A DNA stretch of 64,000 bases from Spartobacteria bacterium UBA695 (GCA_002298145.1 DBMP01000023.1:1-64000); one strand, 5' to 3'. Positions 52,541 to 61,199 are shown, counted from the stretch's first letter. Numbers and translations: made by a program. The notes: generated by a model from the sequence alone, not told the origin.

Positions 52541-53158
52541 ATGCCGAAACTGGAAATTCCCCGCAAAGCCGTCTACCGGCTTTCGCTCTATTACCGGGCG
52601 CTCCAGCGTCTCAAGTCCAACGCCGTCGAGACGGTATCGTCTGCCGCTCTCTCGAAGGCCGCGGGGGTCAAGCCCACCCAGCTTCGCAAGGACCTCGCCT
52701 ACTTTGGCCAGCTCGGCACGCGGGGCTTGGGCTACAGCGTCGCCCACCTGACCAAAACGCTCATGGAAGCCCTCGGCACCGCGCGACTCCAGCCGGTGGT
52801 CTTGATTGGCGTGGGGCACATGGGCTCGGCGCTGGCCCGCTACCGGGGCTTCGGCAAGGAGGGGTTTGAAATCGTGGCCGGGTTTGACTCCGATATGGAG
52901 CGCGACCGCTCGGACCTGGGCATCCCGGTGCTGCCGATGGGCGAGCTGGGGGCCTATATCAAAGAGCGGCAGATCAAGCTGGCCATCCTGACGGTCCCTG
53001 CGACGGTGGCCCAGGAAGTGACCAATGAACTGGTCAGCGGAGGCATCCAGGCGATCCTGAATTTCTCCCCGACGATCCTCCAGGCTCCCGACGGCGTGGT
53101 GGTCAACAACGTCGACCTGGCCATCGAGCTTGAGAACCTGAGCTATTTCATTCGATAA
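52541..53158 (+). CDS. rex: Redox-sensing transcriptional repressor Rex
   Basis: NADH/NAD+-responsive repressor of 205 residues. The winged-helix N-terminus has IPRKAVYRLSLYYRALQRLK and AAGVKPTQLRKDLAYFGQLG. The Rossmann domain has VVLIGVGHMGSALARYRGFG, and the C-terminal helix is NVDLAIELENLSYFIR. These match Rex throughout and the length is standard. The ATG at 52541 is chosen on the IPRKAVYRL start. It is convergent with the LacI-type gene and overlaps its stop by 11 bp. Confidence 0.96.
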   Translation: MPKLEIPRKAVYRLSLYYRALQRLKSNAVETVSSAALSKAAGVKPTQLRKDLAYFGQLGTRGLGYSVAHLTKTLMEALGTARLQPVVLIGVGHMGSALARYRGFGKEGFEIVAGFDSDMERDRSDLGIPVLPMGELGAYIKERQIKLAILTVPATVAQEVTNELVSGGIQAILNFSPTILQAPDGVVVNNVDLAIELENLSYFIR

Positions 53159-54224
53159 GCGCGACGCCGGGCCTCGCCGGGCCGGTCGATTCGCGAACCA
53201 CGAGCCGCGTGGCGACGGGGGGCGGCGTTGGAGCCGCCTGAGCGTTGCGGATCTGGCTTAAAAGGCATTCGGTCGCCTGGCGCACGAGTTCGTCAGGCTG
53301 GGCGTCAATGCTGGTTAGGCGCGGCAGCATGTAGGCGCAGACCTCCATGTTATCGTAGCCCACGAGCGAAAGATCCTCCGGCACCCGCACCCCCAGGGCG
53401 CGCAGGCCGTCAATCAAACCGATAGCCACCCGGTCGTTGAGCGCCAGAACCGCCGTGCGCCCCCCCTCCTCCCGAGCTTTTTCCCATACCGCCCCGGCCA
53501 TCTCAAAGCCCTGGCCAAACGCGGAATCAATCTGCGCCGGAAGCGGCAGCTTGCAGATATTCCGTTCGGCGTCCCAGCCCCGGGCCTGGTAGGCCGCGGC
53601 AATCCCGGCAAGGCGCGACGAGGTGTAGAACCCGGCGTGCTCCAGGCCGAGCGCGATCACGCGGCGGTGCCCCAGCTCGAAAAGATGTTCCACCGCCTCA
53701 CGCGTCCCGATCGAGCGATCCACCGAGACGCTCCCCTTGGCAAGAGGCACCACGGGGTCAACGGAAATGAGCGGAATGCCGGAGTCGTGAACCGCGCGGA
53801 CCGGTCCGCTGCGGCTGGAAAGGCGCGAGGCGAACAGGATGACGCCCGCCGCATGGAGCGTCCGGAAGCGGTTGAGCGTCTCGGCCTCCTCGTTAAGGTC
53901 GCCATTGGTCACGCCCATCATCACGTGGCAGCCCTCGGCAGTGAGCGACTGGCGCAGGAACTCCAGCTTTTGCGCGAGGTGGAGCCGCTCGATTTCCGGG
54001 ATGCAGACGCCGATGATGTTCGTTTTCCCCTTGCGCAGACCGCTGGCGAGCGGGTTCGGGGCGAAGCCAAGTTCGCGCATTGCGTCCTTGACGCGCCGAA
54101 CCGTCGCGGGAGAGACTCCCTCGTGTCCGTTGAGAACACGTGAAATCGTCCACCGGGAAAGCTGAAGCCGCCGGGCAAGGTCAGAGGTCGATTCGATCGA
54201 CCCGATGTTTTTCGTTGACTTCAT
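53148..54224 (-). CDS. LacI-family transcriptional regulator
   Basis: Regulator of 358 residues from the ATG at 54224. The N-terminal helix-turn-helix and hinge read TSDLARRLQLSRWTISRVLN, then PATVRRVKDAMRELGFAPN and ASGLRKGKTNIIGVCIPEIE. The periplasmic-binding-protein-like effector domain contains DPVVPLAKGSVSVDRSIGTR, ELGHRRVIALGLEHAG and LSLVGYDNMEVCAYM. A perfect 16-bp palindrome sits 12 bp upstream of its start, between it and the divergent Gfo/Idh-isomerase operon, and is the likely operator. An in-frame ATG at 54317 would run through that palindrome and is rejected. Confidence 0.95.
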   Translation of the reverse strand: MKSTKNIGSIESTSDLARRLQLSRWTISRVLNGHEGVSPATVRRVKDAMRELGFAPNPLASGLRKGKTNIIGVCIPEIERLHLAQKLEFLRQSLTAEGCHVMMGVTNGDLNEEAETLNRFRTLHAAGVILFASRLSSRSGPVRAVHDSGIPLISVDPVVPLAKGSVSVDRSIGTREAVEHLFELGHRRVIALGLEHAGFYTSSRLAGIAAAYQARGWDAERNICKLPLPAQIDSAFGQGFEMAGAVWEKAREEGGRTAVLALNDRVAIGLIDGLRALGVRVPEDLSLVGYDNMEVCAYMLPRLTSIDAQPDELVRQATECLLSQIRNAQAAPTPPPVATRLVVRESTGPARPGVALIE

Positions 54225-54235
54225 CGACTTGAACA

Positions 54236-54251
54236 CCCTACACGTGTAGGG
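54236..54251. promoter_or_regulatory. LacI-type operator palindrome CCCTACACGTGTAGGG
   Basis: A perfect 16-base palindrome (CCCTACAC then GTGTAGGG) lies in the 102-bp divergent region between the LacI-type gene (start 54224) and the Gfo/Idh gene (start 54327). Its central ACGT core and length fit LacI/GalR operators. The palindrome is nearer the LacI start, so autoregulation together with control of the divergent operon is inferred. Confidence 0.65.
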
Positions 54252-54326
54252 ACATCCAATGCAAGCCTTACTCGTCGAAGCCCTCTGTTTTCCGGCTTCC
54301 TTCGTCTCTTCCTTCAAGCCTTCATT

Positions 54327-55508
54327 ATGAATTTAGTTCGATTCGGTATCGCCGGCCTCGGCAACATGGGCGCCATCCATGCCCATTCGCTTCTCAAGGG
54401 CGAAGTGCCCCGGGCCCGGCTGGCCGCGGTCGCCGATCCCGCAGCCGACCTCTCCCCCTACGGCGACGCCAAGCGCTTTACCTCAACGGAAGCGCTGATT
54501 TCCTCCGGCGAAATCGACGCGCTGCTCATCGTCACGCCCCATTTTCTGCACACGCCTATCGGCATCGAAGCCTTGAAAGCCGGGCTCCATGTCCTGGTGG
54601 AAAAGCCGATCTCCGTTCACAAGGCCGACGCCGAAGCACTCATCGCCGCCCATACGAACCCGAAGCAGGTCTTTGGCGCGATGTTCAACCAGCGCACCGA
54701 TCCCCATTTCATCAAGCTGCGGAACTGGATCCGCTCAGGCGAGCTGGGGAAAATCCACCGCATGAGCTGGACCGTCACCTCGTGGTTCCGCACCGAGGCT
54801 TACTACAACTCCGGCGGCTGGCGCGCCACGTGGTCCGGCGAAGGCGGCGGCGTGCTCTTGAACCAGTGCCCGCACAATCTCGACCTCTGGCAATGGCTCT
54901 TTGGGATGCCGAGCGCCGTGCAGGCCCACTGCGAGTTCGGCCGCTTCCACGACATCGAGGTGGAGGACAGCGTGACGGCGTTCCTGGAATACCCGGAAGG
55001 CGTCACCGGCACGTTCATCACCTCGACGGGCGAGGCCCCGGGCGTGAACCGCTTGGAAATCGCCGCCGAACGGGGGCTCGTCGTGCTGGATTCCGGTCGG
55101 CTAACCTGGAACCGCACGGAGGTCCCGGTGAGCGAATTCTCCAAAACCAGCCCCTCGCGTTACGCCACACCGCCGGTCTGGAACATCGATGTGCCGATCA
55201 GCGGTCATGGCGAGCAGCACATCGGCGTGCTCAAGAATTTCGTCGCCGCCGTGCTCGACAGCGCTCCGCTCATCGCCCCGGCGGCGGAAGGGCTCCGGTC
55301 CATCGAGCTGGCCAACGCCATGCTGATGTCCTCCTTCCTGAAACGCTCCATCGACCTGCCGCTCGACGCCGCGGCCTACAAAGAGCAGCTTCGGCAAAAA
55401 ATCGCCCAATCCCGGGGAGCCGAAAAGCTCGCCCGCATCCCACTAAGTACCCCGGCCGTGAACGAAGCCGGGTGTTCCTACACCGTTCACCCATCCTACC
55501 TGACATGA
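54327..55508 (+). CDS. Gfo/Idh/MocA family oxidoreductase
   Basis: NAD(P)-dependent dehydrogenase-like protein of 393 residues. The Rossmann motif is GIAGLGNMGAIHAH and Glu-Lys-Pro lies at 92-94 (HVLVEKPISVHKA). The substrate domain includes GGVLLNQCPHNLDLWQWLFG. The stop overlaps the start of the following TIM-barrel gene in ATGA, so the two are coupled. Together with the divergent LacI regulator it forms a sugar or inositol use unit, though the substrate is unknown. Confidence 0.93.
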   Translation: MNLVRFGIAGLGNMGAIHAHSLLKGEVPRARLAAVADPAADLSPYGDAKRFTSTEALISSGEIDALLIVTPHFLHTPIGIEALKAGLHVLVEKPISVHKADAEALIAAHTNPKQVFGAMFNQRTDPHFIKLRNWIRSGELGKIHRMSWTVTSWFRTEAYYNSGGWRATWSGEGGGVLLNQCPHNLDLWQWLFGMPSAVQAHCEFGRFHDIEVEDSVTAFLEYPEGVTGTFITSTGEAPGVNRLEIAAERGLVVLDSGRLTWNRTEVPVSEFSKTSPSRYATPPVWNIDVPISGHGEQHIGVLKNFVAAVLDSAPLIAPAAEGLRSIELANAMLMSSFLKRSIDLPLDAAAYKEQLRQKIAQSRGAEKLARIPLSTPAVNEAGCSYTVHPSYLT

Positions 55509-56275
55509 AAATCGAACAAGTCGCCCTACAACTCTACACCCTCCGCGACTTCTGCAAGACGGCGGCCGATTACGCCGCCACGCTGAAGAAGGTTCGCGCC
55601 ATCGGCTACCCGGCCATCCAAATCAGCGGTGTCGGCCCGATCCCGGCTGCCGAACTCCGTTCCATCGCCGAAGCCGAGGGGCTCGTCATCTGCGCCACGC
55701 ACGAACCGGCCACCACGATCCTCGAAGATCCGGCCGCCATTGTGGAACGCCTCGAAGCGCTCGGCACCAAGTACACCGCCTACCCGTTCCCGGCCGGGAT
55801 TGATTTCTCTGACCCGGCCCAGCTCGACACCCTCATCACCAAGCTCGACGCCGCGGGCGCCGTGCTCCACAAGGCGGGCAAGGTGCTCTGCTACCACAAC
55901 CACGCCCACGAGTTCTTCCGCGTCGGCAACAAGACGCTGCTGGAGCGGATCTACGCCGAGACGAAGCCGGAGAACCTGCAAGGCGAGCCGGACACCTTCT
56001 GGGTGCAGGCGGGCGGCGGGAACCCGGTGGAATGGGTCACGCGCCTTACGGGGCGTCTGCCGCTGCTGCACTTGAAGGACTACGCGGTGGACCACACCGG
56101 CAACAAGTTTTTCGCGGAAATCGGCTACGGCAATCTCGACTTCAAGGCGATCATCGCCGCCGCCGAAGCCGCCGGGACGGAATGGTATATCGTCGAGCAG
56201 GACAGCACGCCGGGCGATCCGTTCGACTCCATTAAGAAGAGCTTTGATTACATCAAGGCCAATCTGGTTAAGTAA
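55505..56275 (+). CDS. Sugar phosphate isomerase/epimerase (xylose-isomerase-like TIM barrel)
   Basis: TIM-barrel protein of 256 residues. It opens with QVALQLYTLRDFCKTAADYA and contains YPAIQISGVG, KVLCYHNHAHEFFRV with the metal-site His, LLHLKDYAVDH and WYIVEQDSTPG. These are the metal-binding strands of the AP-endonuclease-2-like sugar isomerases. The usual partner of such genes is a Gfo/Idh/MocA dehydrogenase, as here, and the pair shares a start/stop overlap. A terminator follows the stop. The reaction is probably isomerisation or epimerisation of a keto-sugar or inositol derivative, inferred from the pairing. Confidence 0.93.
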   Translation: MKIEQVALQLYTLRDFCKTAADYAATLKKVRAIGYPAIQISGVGPIPAAELRSIAEAEGLVICATHEPATTILEDPAAIVERLEALGTKYTAYPFPAGIDFSDPAQLDTLITKLDAAGAVLHKAGKVLCYHNHAHEFFRVGNKTLLERIYAETKPENLQGEPDTFWVQAGGGNPVEWVTRLTGRLPLLHLKDYAVDHTGNKFFAEIGYGNLDFKAIIAAAEAAGTEWYIVEQDSTPGDPFDSIKKSFDYIKANLVK

Positions 56276-56292
56276 TACTAGATCATTCATCC

Positions 56293-56331
56293 AAGGCACG
56301 AGGCGGTTCACTCCGCTTCGTGCCTTTTTTT
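56293..56331 (+). terminator. Intrinsic terminator after the isomerase gene
   Basis: A 14-bp stem with one G-T wobble (AAGGCACGAGGCGG at 56293-56306 with 56313-56326) encloses the loop TTCACT and continues into a run of seven T (56325-56331). It lies 18 bp after the isomerase stop on the plus strand. Confidence 0.92.
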
Positions 56332-56603
56332 ATTACTACGAACGGGCTCTAATACCATTTCTACAGTCAAAAGACAGAATCCGCAGATTGCGCAAATGAC
56401 CTTGGGAAAATTGGCATAGAGTTGCGTTTCGGATAGAATTTCTAGACTTTCATCGACAATTTCCGGCAAATTTTCTCATATTTAGTATGGATCCTCTATT
56501 GCCTAATCTGGTATCCTTATCCACGAGACGTTATCTGGAATGATTCGTTCGCACGAACGGGTGCAATCTGCGAAGAACGGACTTTCGCCTTAGAAACCAG
56601 CAT
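56332..56603. other. AT-richer intergenic region before the fibre-like gene
   Basis: No convincing gene or RNA element is seen in this 272-bp stretch, which is noticeably richer in A and T than its neighbours. The only structured element is the inverted repeat CGTTCG-CA-CGAACG at 56546-56559, about 45 bp before the next ATG, which could be an operator or a small hairpin. No good -35/-10 pair was found. Confidence 0.35.
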
Positions 56604-58706
56604 ATGAAAGCAAATACATTCACAGCAGTCATTGGAATAATCTGCTTGGTGCCTCTTTGCGCCTTTGGGCAAAGCACCTCGGGAACTTACAATTCGTTGC
56701 TCGTTACCGGCACGGCAACAGTCTCTGAACTCACTGTTGCCAGCATTCCAGACTTTCAGAGCAACGCGCTCTACTTTGGTACTTCTGGAACTCAGTCGGC
56801 ACTTAGTTTGATTTACAACGATGGCACCGTTCCTAGCTTTACCCTTACAGCGACGCGCCCATCTTCATGGAATTGGCAACGCATGGTTTCGGGTGCCGCA
56901 GTCAATGCGATGCAACTCGACGCAGCCAACAGATTAATCTTAACAGGTACTGATAGCGTTAATCCCCCTCAGATCGTAATCGATCCGGCCAACGGTGTGA
57001 TGATTAATGGGAACAGCCTTCTGACACAAATAGCGGCAGATTCGCAATATCTCTCCGCTGCTGCACTTTCGGCGCCAACTGGGAGTTTGGGGATTGGAAT
57101 ATCCTCTTCACCCACGGACAAGCTCGTCGTGGCGGGAAATTTGAACATTGTTTCAGGATCTTCGTCCGCGCTGTTTGCCAGTGCATCGAATGGAAACGTG
57201 GGCATCGGAACTTCAAGTCCATCAGCAAAGCTCGATGTAAATGGAAACTTGAATGCTGGGGACAGGGTTAATCTTGGCTTCTCTGCACCAGGAACCACCT
57301 TTCACTGTGGGAACTTAGGAGCCATGCTTCGCCCCTCATCCGGCGACCGTGCGATACTAGAGCTCCACTCTCCATCAAACAATGCAAAAGGGGTTATACA
57401 AGCTGTCGACAATCATGGGTTATTCATCCAAAGCTTAACATCACAGCCGACCATATTCGACCAAAATTACGGCGGCTCTTATGTGCAAATCGCTGGGTCC
57501 TCGGTAAATAAAGGTCTTAGGTTTTCAAGCGTATGCGCTGGGTCCAATGATGTTGGCTTAGGACGAGCCTCTGCGGGGGTACTTCAAGTCACTGATGGAA
57601 ACACCGGGCAAGGGACATTGATTGCCGGAACGATTGGCATTGGAACAAACTCTCCATCAACGGCTCTGGATGTGAAGGGAGACATTTCCGCATCCGGAAT
57701 GCTAATCGAGAAGAAGGCGGTGTTCAGCCCAGCTTCCGTGGGATGGTACCGAATTCATGCCGGGGGATGGTTTTCCGCAGGTACAGTGAAAATTATTTGC
57801 AACTATAACAACCGTGTCAGCGATATCGAATTGCAATATTCGATATGGGGGTACGGAATCGGTGGAAGCATACAGCAGACAAGGGGAACACGTTATACTT
57901 ATGTTGACCAAGCGCGGATTAGCAGTGATGGATCTGACACTGTATACTTGGACATACATGTTTCCAGCGCAGCTAGTAACGGCGAATTAATAACGATCTA
58001 TGGATACGGCCCTCAATTGGGTGGCCTTGTTGCAAATCCAGGAATCGTCGCCGACGCAGGCTCCTCAAGCGTAAAGGTGTTGCCATTAAGTATGGGGTTT
58101 GGTACAACGGATACGATCACGGCTTCCGGGACACTGGCGCTATCTGGTAGCGGCGCCCTTACACTTCCTGATGGAACGGTGATAGCGAGCAGCAATTCTC
58201 TCCGAAACGTAATGTCCTCGGGGACGGCATCAACGATTTCTGGCTCCATTTCAGCCAACCAAATTACCGGACTTTCTCCAGTTGCTATCACCGGAAATTA
58301 TCGTTCGCTGATCGATGCACCCACAATCGTTTCAGCTTTTAACAACGATATAGGGTACGTTACGGCGAGTGGTACCGTTGCCTTTTCTCAGAATAGTGGA
58401 ACAGCATCTTCGTTAAGCGGAATCATTCCGATGTCTCAGATTCAGGGCAATCTCGACTATTCACGTATTGCAAACCTGCCTGCAAATCTCGCGGCGATCG
58501 CAAACAGTGGAACTGCCAGCAACGTAGCGTTGTCAGGAACAACAAATATTGTAGGGACAACAAGACTGAGCGGAGGAGTCATGGTTACAGGAACTTATGA
58601 TAACGTCTCCAATACCGTCATCGCGACGGGTAGTAATCAAATACTGATCCCGCAGCAAGGCGATCTTTCGATGGGGACGTTCACTGCTGGCGCACAGCCA
58701 CAATAG
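56604..58706 (+). CDS. Secreted fibre-like repeat protein
   Basis: Exported protein of 700 residues. The signal peptide is MKANTFTAVIGIICLVPLCA (cleavage near FGQ). The chain is rich in Gly, Ser, Thr and Asn. It carries three copies of a motif of the kind found in phage tail and surface fibres: SLGIGISSSPTDKLVVAGNL, NVGIGTSSPSAKLDVNGNLN and TIGIGTNSPSTALDVKGDIS. The second half contains many SGTA repeats (SSGTASTISGSISANQITGL, NSGTASSLSGIIPMSQIQGN). It ends NQILIPQQGDLSMGTFTAGA. No peptidase S74 chaperone domain is seen at the C-terminus. The gene is AT-richer than its surroundings. No enzymatic motif was recognised, so an adhesive or structural surface role is inferred. Confidence 0.65.
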   Translation: MKANTFTAVIGIICLVPLCAFGQSTSGTYNSLLVTGTATVSELTVASIPDFQSNALYFGTSGTQSALSLIYNDGTVPSFTLTATRPSSWNWQRMVSGAAVNAMQLDAANRLILTGTDSVNPPQIVIDPANGVMINGNSLLTQIAADSQYLSAAALSAPTGSLGIGISSSPTDKLVVAGNLNIVSGSSSALFASASNGNVGIGTSSPSAKLDVNGNLNAGDRVNLGFSAPGTTFHCGNLGAMLRPSSGDRAILELHSPSNNAKGVIQAVDNHGLFIQSLTSQPTIFDQNYGGSYVQIAGSSVNKGLRFSSVCAGSNDVGLGRASAGVLQVTDGNTGQGTLIAGTIGIGTNSPSTALDVKGDISASGMLIEKKAVFSPASVGWYRIHAGGWFSAGTVKIICNYNNRVSDIELQYSIWGYGIGGSIQQTRGTRYTYVDQARISSDGSDTVYLDIHVSSAASNGELITIYGYGPQLGGLVANPGIVADAGSSSVKVLPLSMGFGTTDTITASGTLALSGSGALTLPDGTVIASSNSLRNVMSSGTASTISGSISANQITGLSPVAITGNYRSLIDAPTIVSAFNNDIGYVTASGTVAFSQNSGTASSLSGIIPMSQIQGNLDYSRIANLPANLAAIANSGTASNVALSGTTNIVGTTRLSGGVMVTGTYDNVSNTVIATGSNQILIPQQGDLSMGTFTAGAQPQ

Positions 58707-58726
58707 TATAAATTTACAATCGAACG

Positions 58727-58748
58727 AAAGACAAGGCTCCGTCTTTTT
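58727..58748. terminator. Possible weak terminator after the fibre-like gene
   Basis: AAAGAC (58727-58732) and GTCTTT (58741-58746) can pair around an eight-base loop, followed by TT. The stem is short, so the call is tentative; it lies between the convergent fibre-like gene and the Tgt fusion gene. Confidence 0.35.
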
Positions 58749-58787
58749 AGGGTTATCCTATTCCCTATTTCAGGCTTATTGGAGCGG

Positions 58788-60812
58788 CTAAAATTGCGGA
58801 TGTTCGCGAATCGCACGCTCGAACGCGGGCCGGGCCTCCTCGGCAATCTCCGGGGGGAACTTGGCCCCGGAGCGCTCCCATTTTTGCAGCCATTCGGCCC
58901 CGAGCCAATCGTGGACACCAAGCGGCAGCGCGGCGTGGGCACGAGGCGTCGCGGCGATGGTGGTTTCGGTCTTTTCGCCGGTGCTCCGGCCCCGGGCGAC
59001 AAAGAAACCGGCCTCCAGCAGCGCGGCGCGGATGGCGGTGGAACAGGTGTAGGTGAAGAGTTCCGCCGAGGCGCTTTCGCACGCTGCGAAGAGGCGGCGG
59101 AAGGCTCCGGGCGTCCAGTGTGCGCCGTCGCTTTTGCTGGAAAACATGTCGTAGAAAATCACGTCCGGCAGCGCGGGGACCCCATCGGCGAGCCGCTCCA
59201 GAAAATCGCCCCTCAGGAGCTGCCATTCCAGGCCGGGATCAGCGACCGAGCGCCACTCGCCCTGCTTTAGAATGGCGTCGGGCCCGGCGTGGCGCACGTA
59301 GGGGAAGGCGGCGTTATTGATTCGCGCGAGCTTGAGGGAATCGAGGTCGTTCTCGAAGCTGATCATGCGCATGGGGCGAACGGGCCCCTCTTTCGCCGCC
59401 GCTTCGTAGCATTGGATGGCCGCCATGGCGTTGGCCGCCGCGCCCATGCCGACATCCCAGATGACCAGCGGCGCATCCGTGGCCTCGCGCAGGCGTTGGG
59501 CTAGGCGGGATTGGTCGATGTAGAGCCGCCGCGCTTCCTCGATCGGCGGCGTGCGCGAATGCATGATCTCCCCGGAGGCGATGTGGCGAATGCTGGAGAA
59601 GCCCTCGGGCGCGGTGTGGACTTCGTAGGCTCCCAGCCGGAAGGTCTTGCGGCGCTTGCCCGGCTTGGGGCCGTGGACGGGGTTGTCGAGGTCCTCGGCG
59701 TGTAGGAATTCGCGCTTTTCGTGGTAGAGCGCCAGGAAGCGGTCCTCCAGAATGCTCTGGCGGATTTCCCGCATCATCTGGTGGTAATAGTAAATATTAT
59801 GCTGTCCGAGCAACTGCCAGCCGAGCGTTTCCCCGGCTTTGGTGAGGTGATGGAGGTAGGCGCGGGAATAGCGGGCGCAGGTGGGGCAGCCGCAGGCCGG
59901 GTCGAGCGGTTCGTCGGCGCATTTGTAGACGCCCCGGCGCAGTTGCAGGTAGCCACGCGAGGTAAAGACGCCGCCGCGCTGGGCCACCTGGGTCGGGATG
60001 ATGCAGTCGAACATATCGACGCCCCGGTGGACGGCTTCCAGAATGTCGAGCGGCGTGCCGACGCCCATCAGGTAGCGCGGCTTGTCGTGGGGCAGCAGGC
60101 TGGCGGTGAATTCGCACGTGTCCTCGCGTTCGGCGCGGCTTTCGCCCACGGCCAAGCCACCAATGGCAAAGCCGTCAAAGGGCATGGCGCTAAGGCACTC
60201 GGCGCTCTGGCGGCGCAGATCCTGGAAAAGCGCCCCCTGCACGATGCCAAAGAGCGACTGCGGCGAATCGCCCCTCGCCGCCAGGCTGCGAACCGCCCAC
60301 CGATGCGTAATGCCCAAGGCCGCGCGGGCCTCCGCCTCGCCCGCCGTGGAGGGGATGCACTGATCCAGGGCCATCATGATGTCGCTGCCGATGGCCTTCT
60401 GGGTGTCGATGCTCAGCTCCGGGCTGAGCAGGATCGTCCGGCCATCCAGGTAGCTCTGGAAGGCTGCCCCCTCCTCGCTCATCAAGCGGGCATTGGGAAG
60501 CGAGAAGATCTGGAACCCGCCGGAGTCGGTCAATACCGAGCGCTCCCAGCTCATGAAGCGGTGGATGCCCCCGAGCTTGCGAAAAACGTCGGGGCCGGGC
60601 CGCAGCAGGAGGTGGTAGGTGTTGGCGAGCAGGATTTGCGAACCGGCCTCCTCCAGCGACTGCGTGGCCTGGGCCTTGACGGTCGCCTGGGTGCCCACGG
60701 GCATGAAGAGGGGTGTTTTGACTTCGTTGTGAAGCGTTCGGAACGTGGCCGCGCGGGCGTGAGAGCCCGTGGCCGTGGCTTCGAGTTGGAATTGGAGGCG
60801 GGAGACGGACAT
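58788..60812 (-). CDS. tgt: tRNA-guanine transglycosylase fused to MnmD-like methyltransferase
   Basis: Bifunctional-looking protein of 674 residues. Residues 1-375 are Tgt, which swaps guanine for preQ1 at wobble position 34. The general acid Asp96 is in LTDSGGFQ and the nucleophile Asp269 is in GVDMFDCIIPT. The zinc ligands are Cys307, Cys309, Cys312 and His338. Residues about 400-650 resemble MnmD/MnmC1, which methylates the 5-aminomethyl group of wobble uridine: VIWDVGMGAAANAMAAIQCY (SAM loop), MRMISFENDLDSLKLA, DVIFYDMFSSKSDGAHWTPG and FTYTCSTAIRAALLEAGFFV. The Asp269 motif is followed by PTQVAQRGG, where most bacterial enzymes have Arg at the two Gln positions. The ATG at 60812 is preferred to an in-frame start at 60899. 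It is divergent from the S4-domain gene. Confidence 0.88.
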   Translation of the reverse strand: MSVSRLQFQLEATATGSHARAATFRTLHNEVKTPLFMPVGTQATVKAQATQSLEEAGSQILLANTYHLLLRPGPDVFRKLGGIHRFMSWERSVLTDSGGFQIFSLPNARLMSEEGAAFQSYLDGRTILLSPELSIDTQKAIGSDIMMALDQCIPSTAGEAEARAALGITHRWAVRSLAARGDSPQSLFGIVQGALFQDLRRQSAECLSAMPFDGFAIGGLAVGESRAEREDTCEFTASLLPHDKPRYLMGVGTPLDILEAVHRGVDMFDCIIPTQVAQRGGVFTSRGYLQLRRGVYKCADEPLDPACGCPTCARYSRAYLHHLTKAGETLGWQLLGQHNIYYYHQMMREIRQSILEDRFLALYHEKREFLHAEDLDNPVHGPKPGKRRKTFRLGAYEVHTAPEGFSSIRHIASGEIMHSRTPPIEEARRLYIDQSRLAQRLREATDAPLVIWDVGMGAAANAMAAIQCYEAAAKEGPVRPMRMISFENDLDSLKLARINNAAFPYVRHAGPDAILKQGEWRSVADPGLEWQLLRGDFLERLADGVPALPDVIFYDMFSSKSDGAHWTPGAFRRLFAACESASAELFTYTCSTAIRAALLEAGFFVARGRSTGEKTETTIAATPRAHAALPLGVHDWLGAEWLQKWERSGAKFPPEIAEEARPAFERAIREHPQF

Positions 60813-60910
60813 GAAAGGAGAAAGGGGACCAACATAGCAGGGTTGTGCGCGGAAGGAAATCCCCATTCCCCTTGCCCGCCCGCGCTTTCTCGCCCACAAT
60901 AAGTTTTCTC

Positions 60911-61144
60911 ATGAAAACGCTCCCTTTTCAGCTTCGCCCCGGCCAGGAATTCATCGAGCTCAGCAAGCTCCTCAAATTCATGGGCGTGACCGACAACGGC
61001 GCGGAGGCCAAGGCGCTCGTGGCCGGGGGCTACGTGACGGTGGACGGCGTGACCGAGGAGCGCAAGGCGTGCAAAATCCACCCGGGCCAGGTCGTGGAAA
61101 CCGGCGAAACGCGCATTACGGTGGCGGCTGCGGATCAGCCTTGA
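60911..61144 (+). CDS. S4-domain RNA-binding protein (YbcJ-like)
   Basis: Small protein of 77 residues made of a single S4 domain: FQLRPGQEFIELSKLLKFMG, EAKALVAGGYVTVDGVTEER, KIHPGQVVETGETRITV. The compact length and the ELxKLLK start match the YbcJ group, which binds RNA of unknown identity. It is divergent from the Tgt fusion, with about 100 bp between the start codons; the pairing with a tRNA-modification gene may be meaningful. The ATG at 60911 is chosen; an in-frame ATG at 60845 would add a basic tail. Confidence 0.88.
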   Translation: MKTLPFQLRPGQEFIELSKLLKFMGVTDNGAEAKALVAGGYVTVDGVTEERKACKIHPGQVVETGETRITVAAADQP

Positions 61145-61199
61145 CGCCATGGGGTTAAAAAAGAAATAGTCAGCGGCAGCCCCTCCACCCCTCGCGCCC

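Noticed and set aside
56604..58706. Prophage tail fibre gene
   Set aside because: It has an N-terminal signal peptide and no phage genes nearby; the GIGT motif also occurs in bacterial surface proteins.
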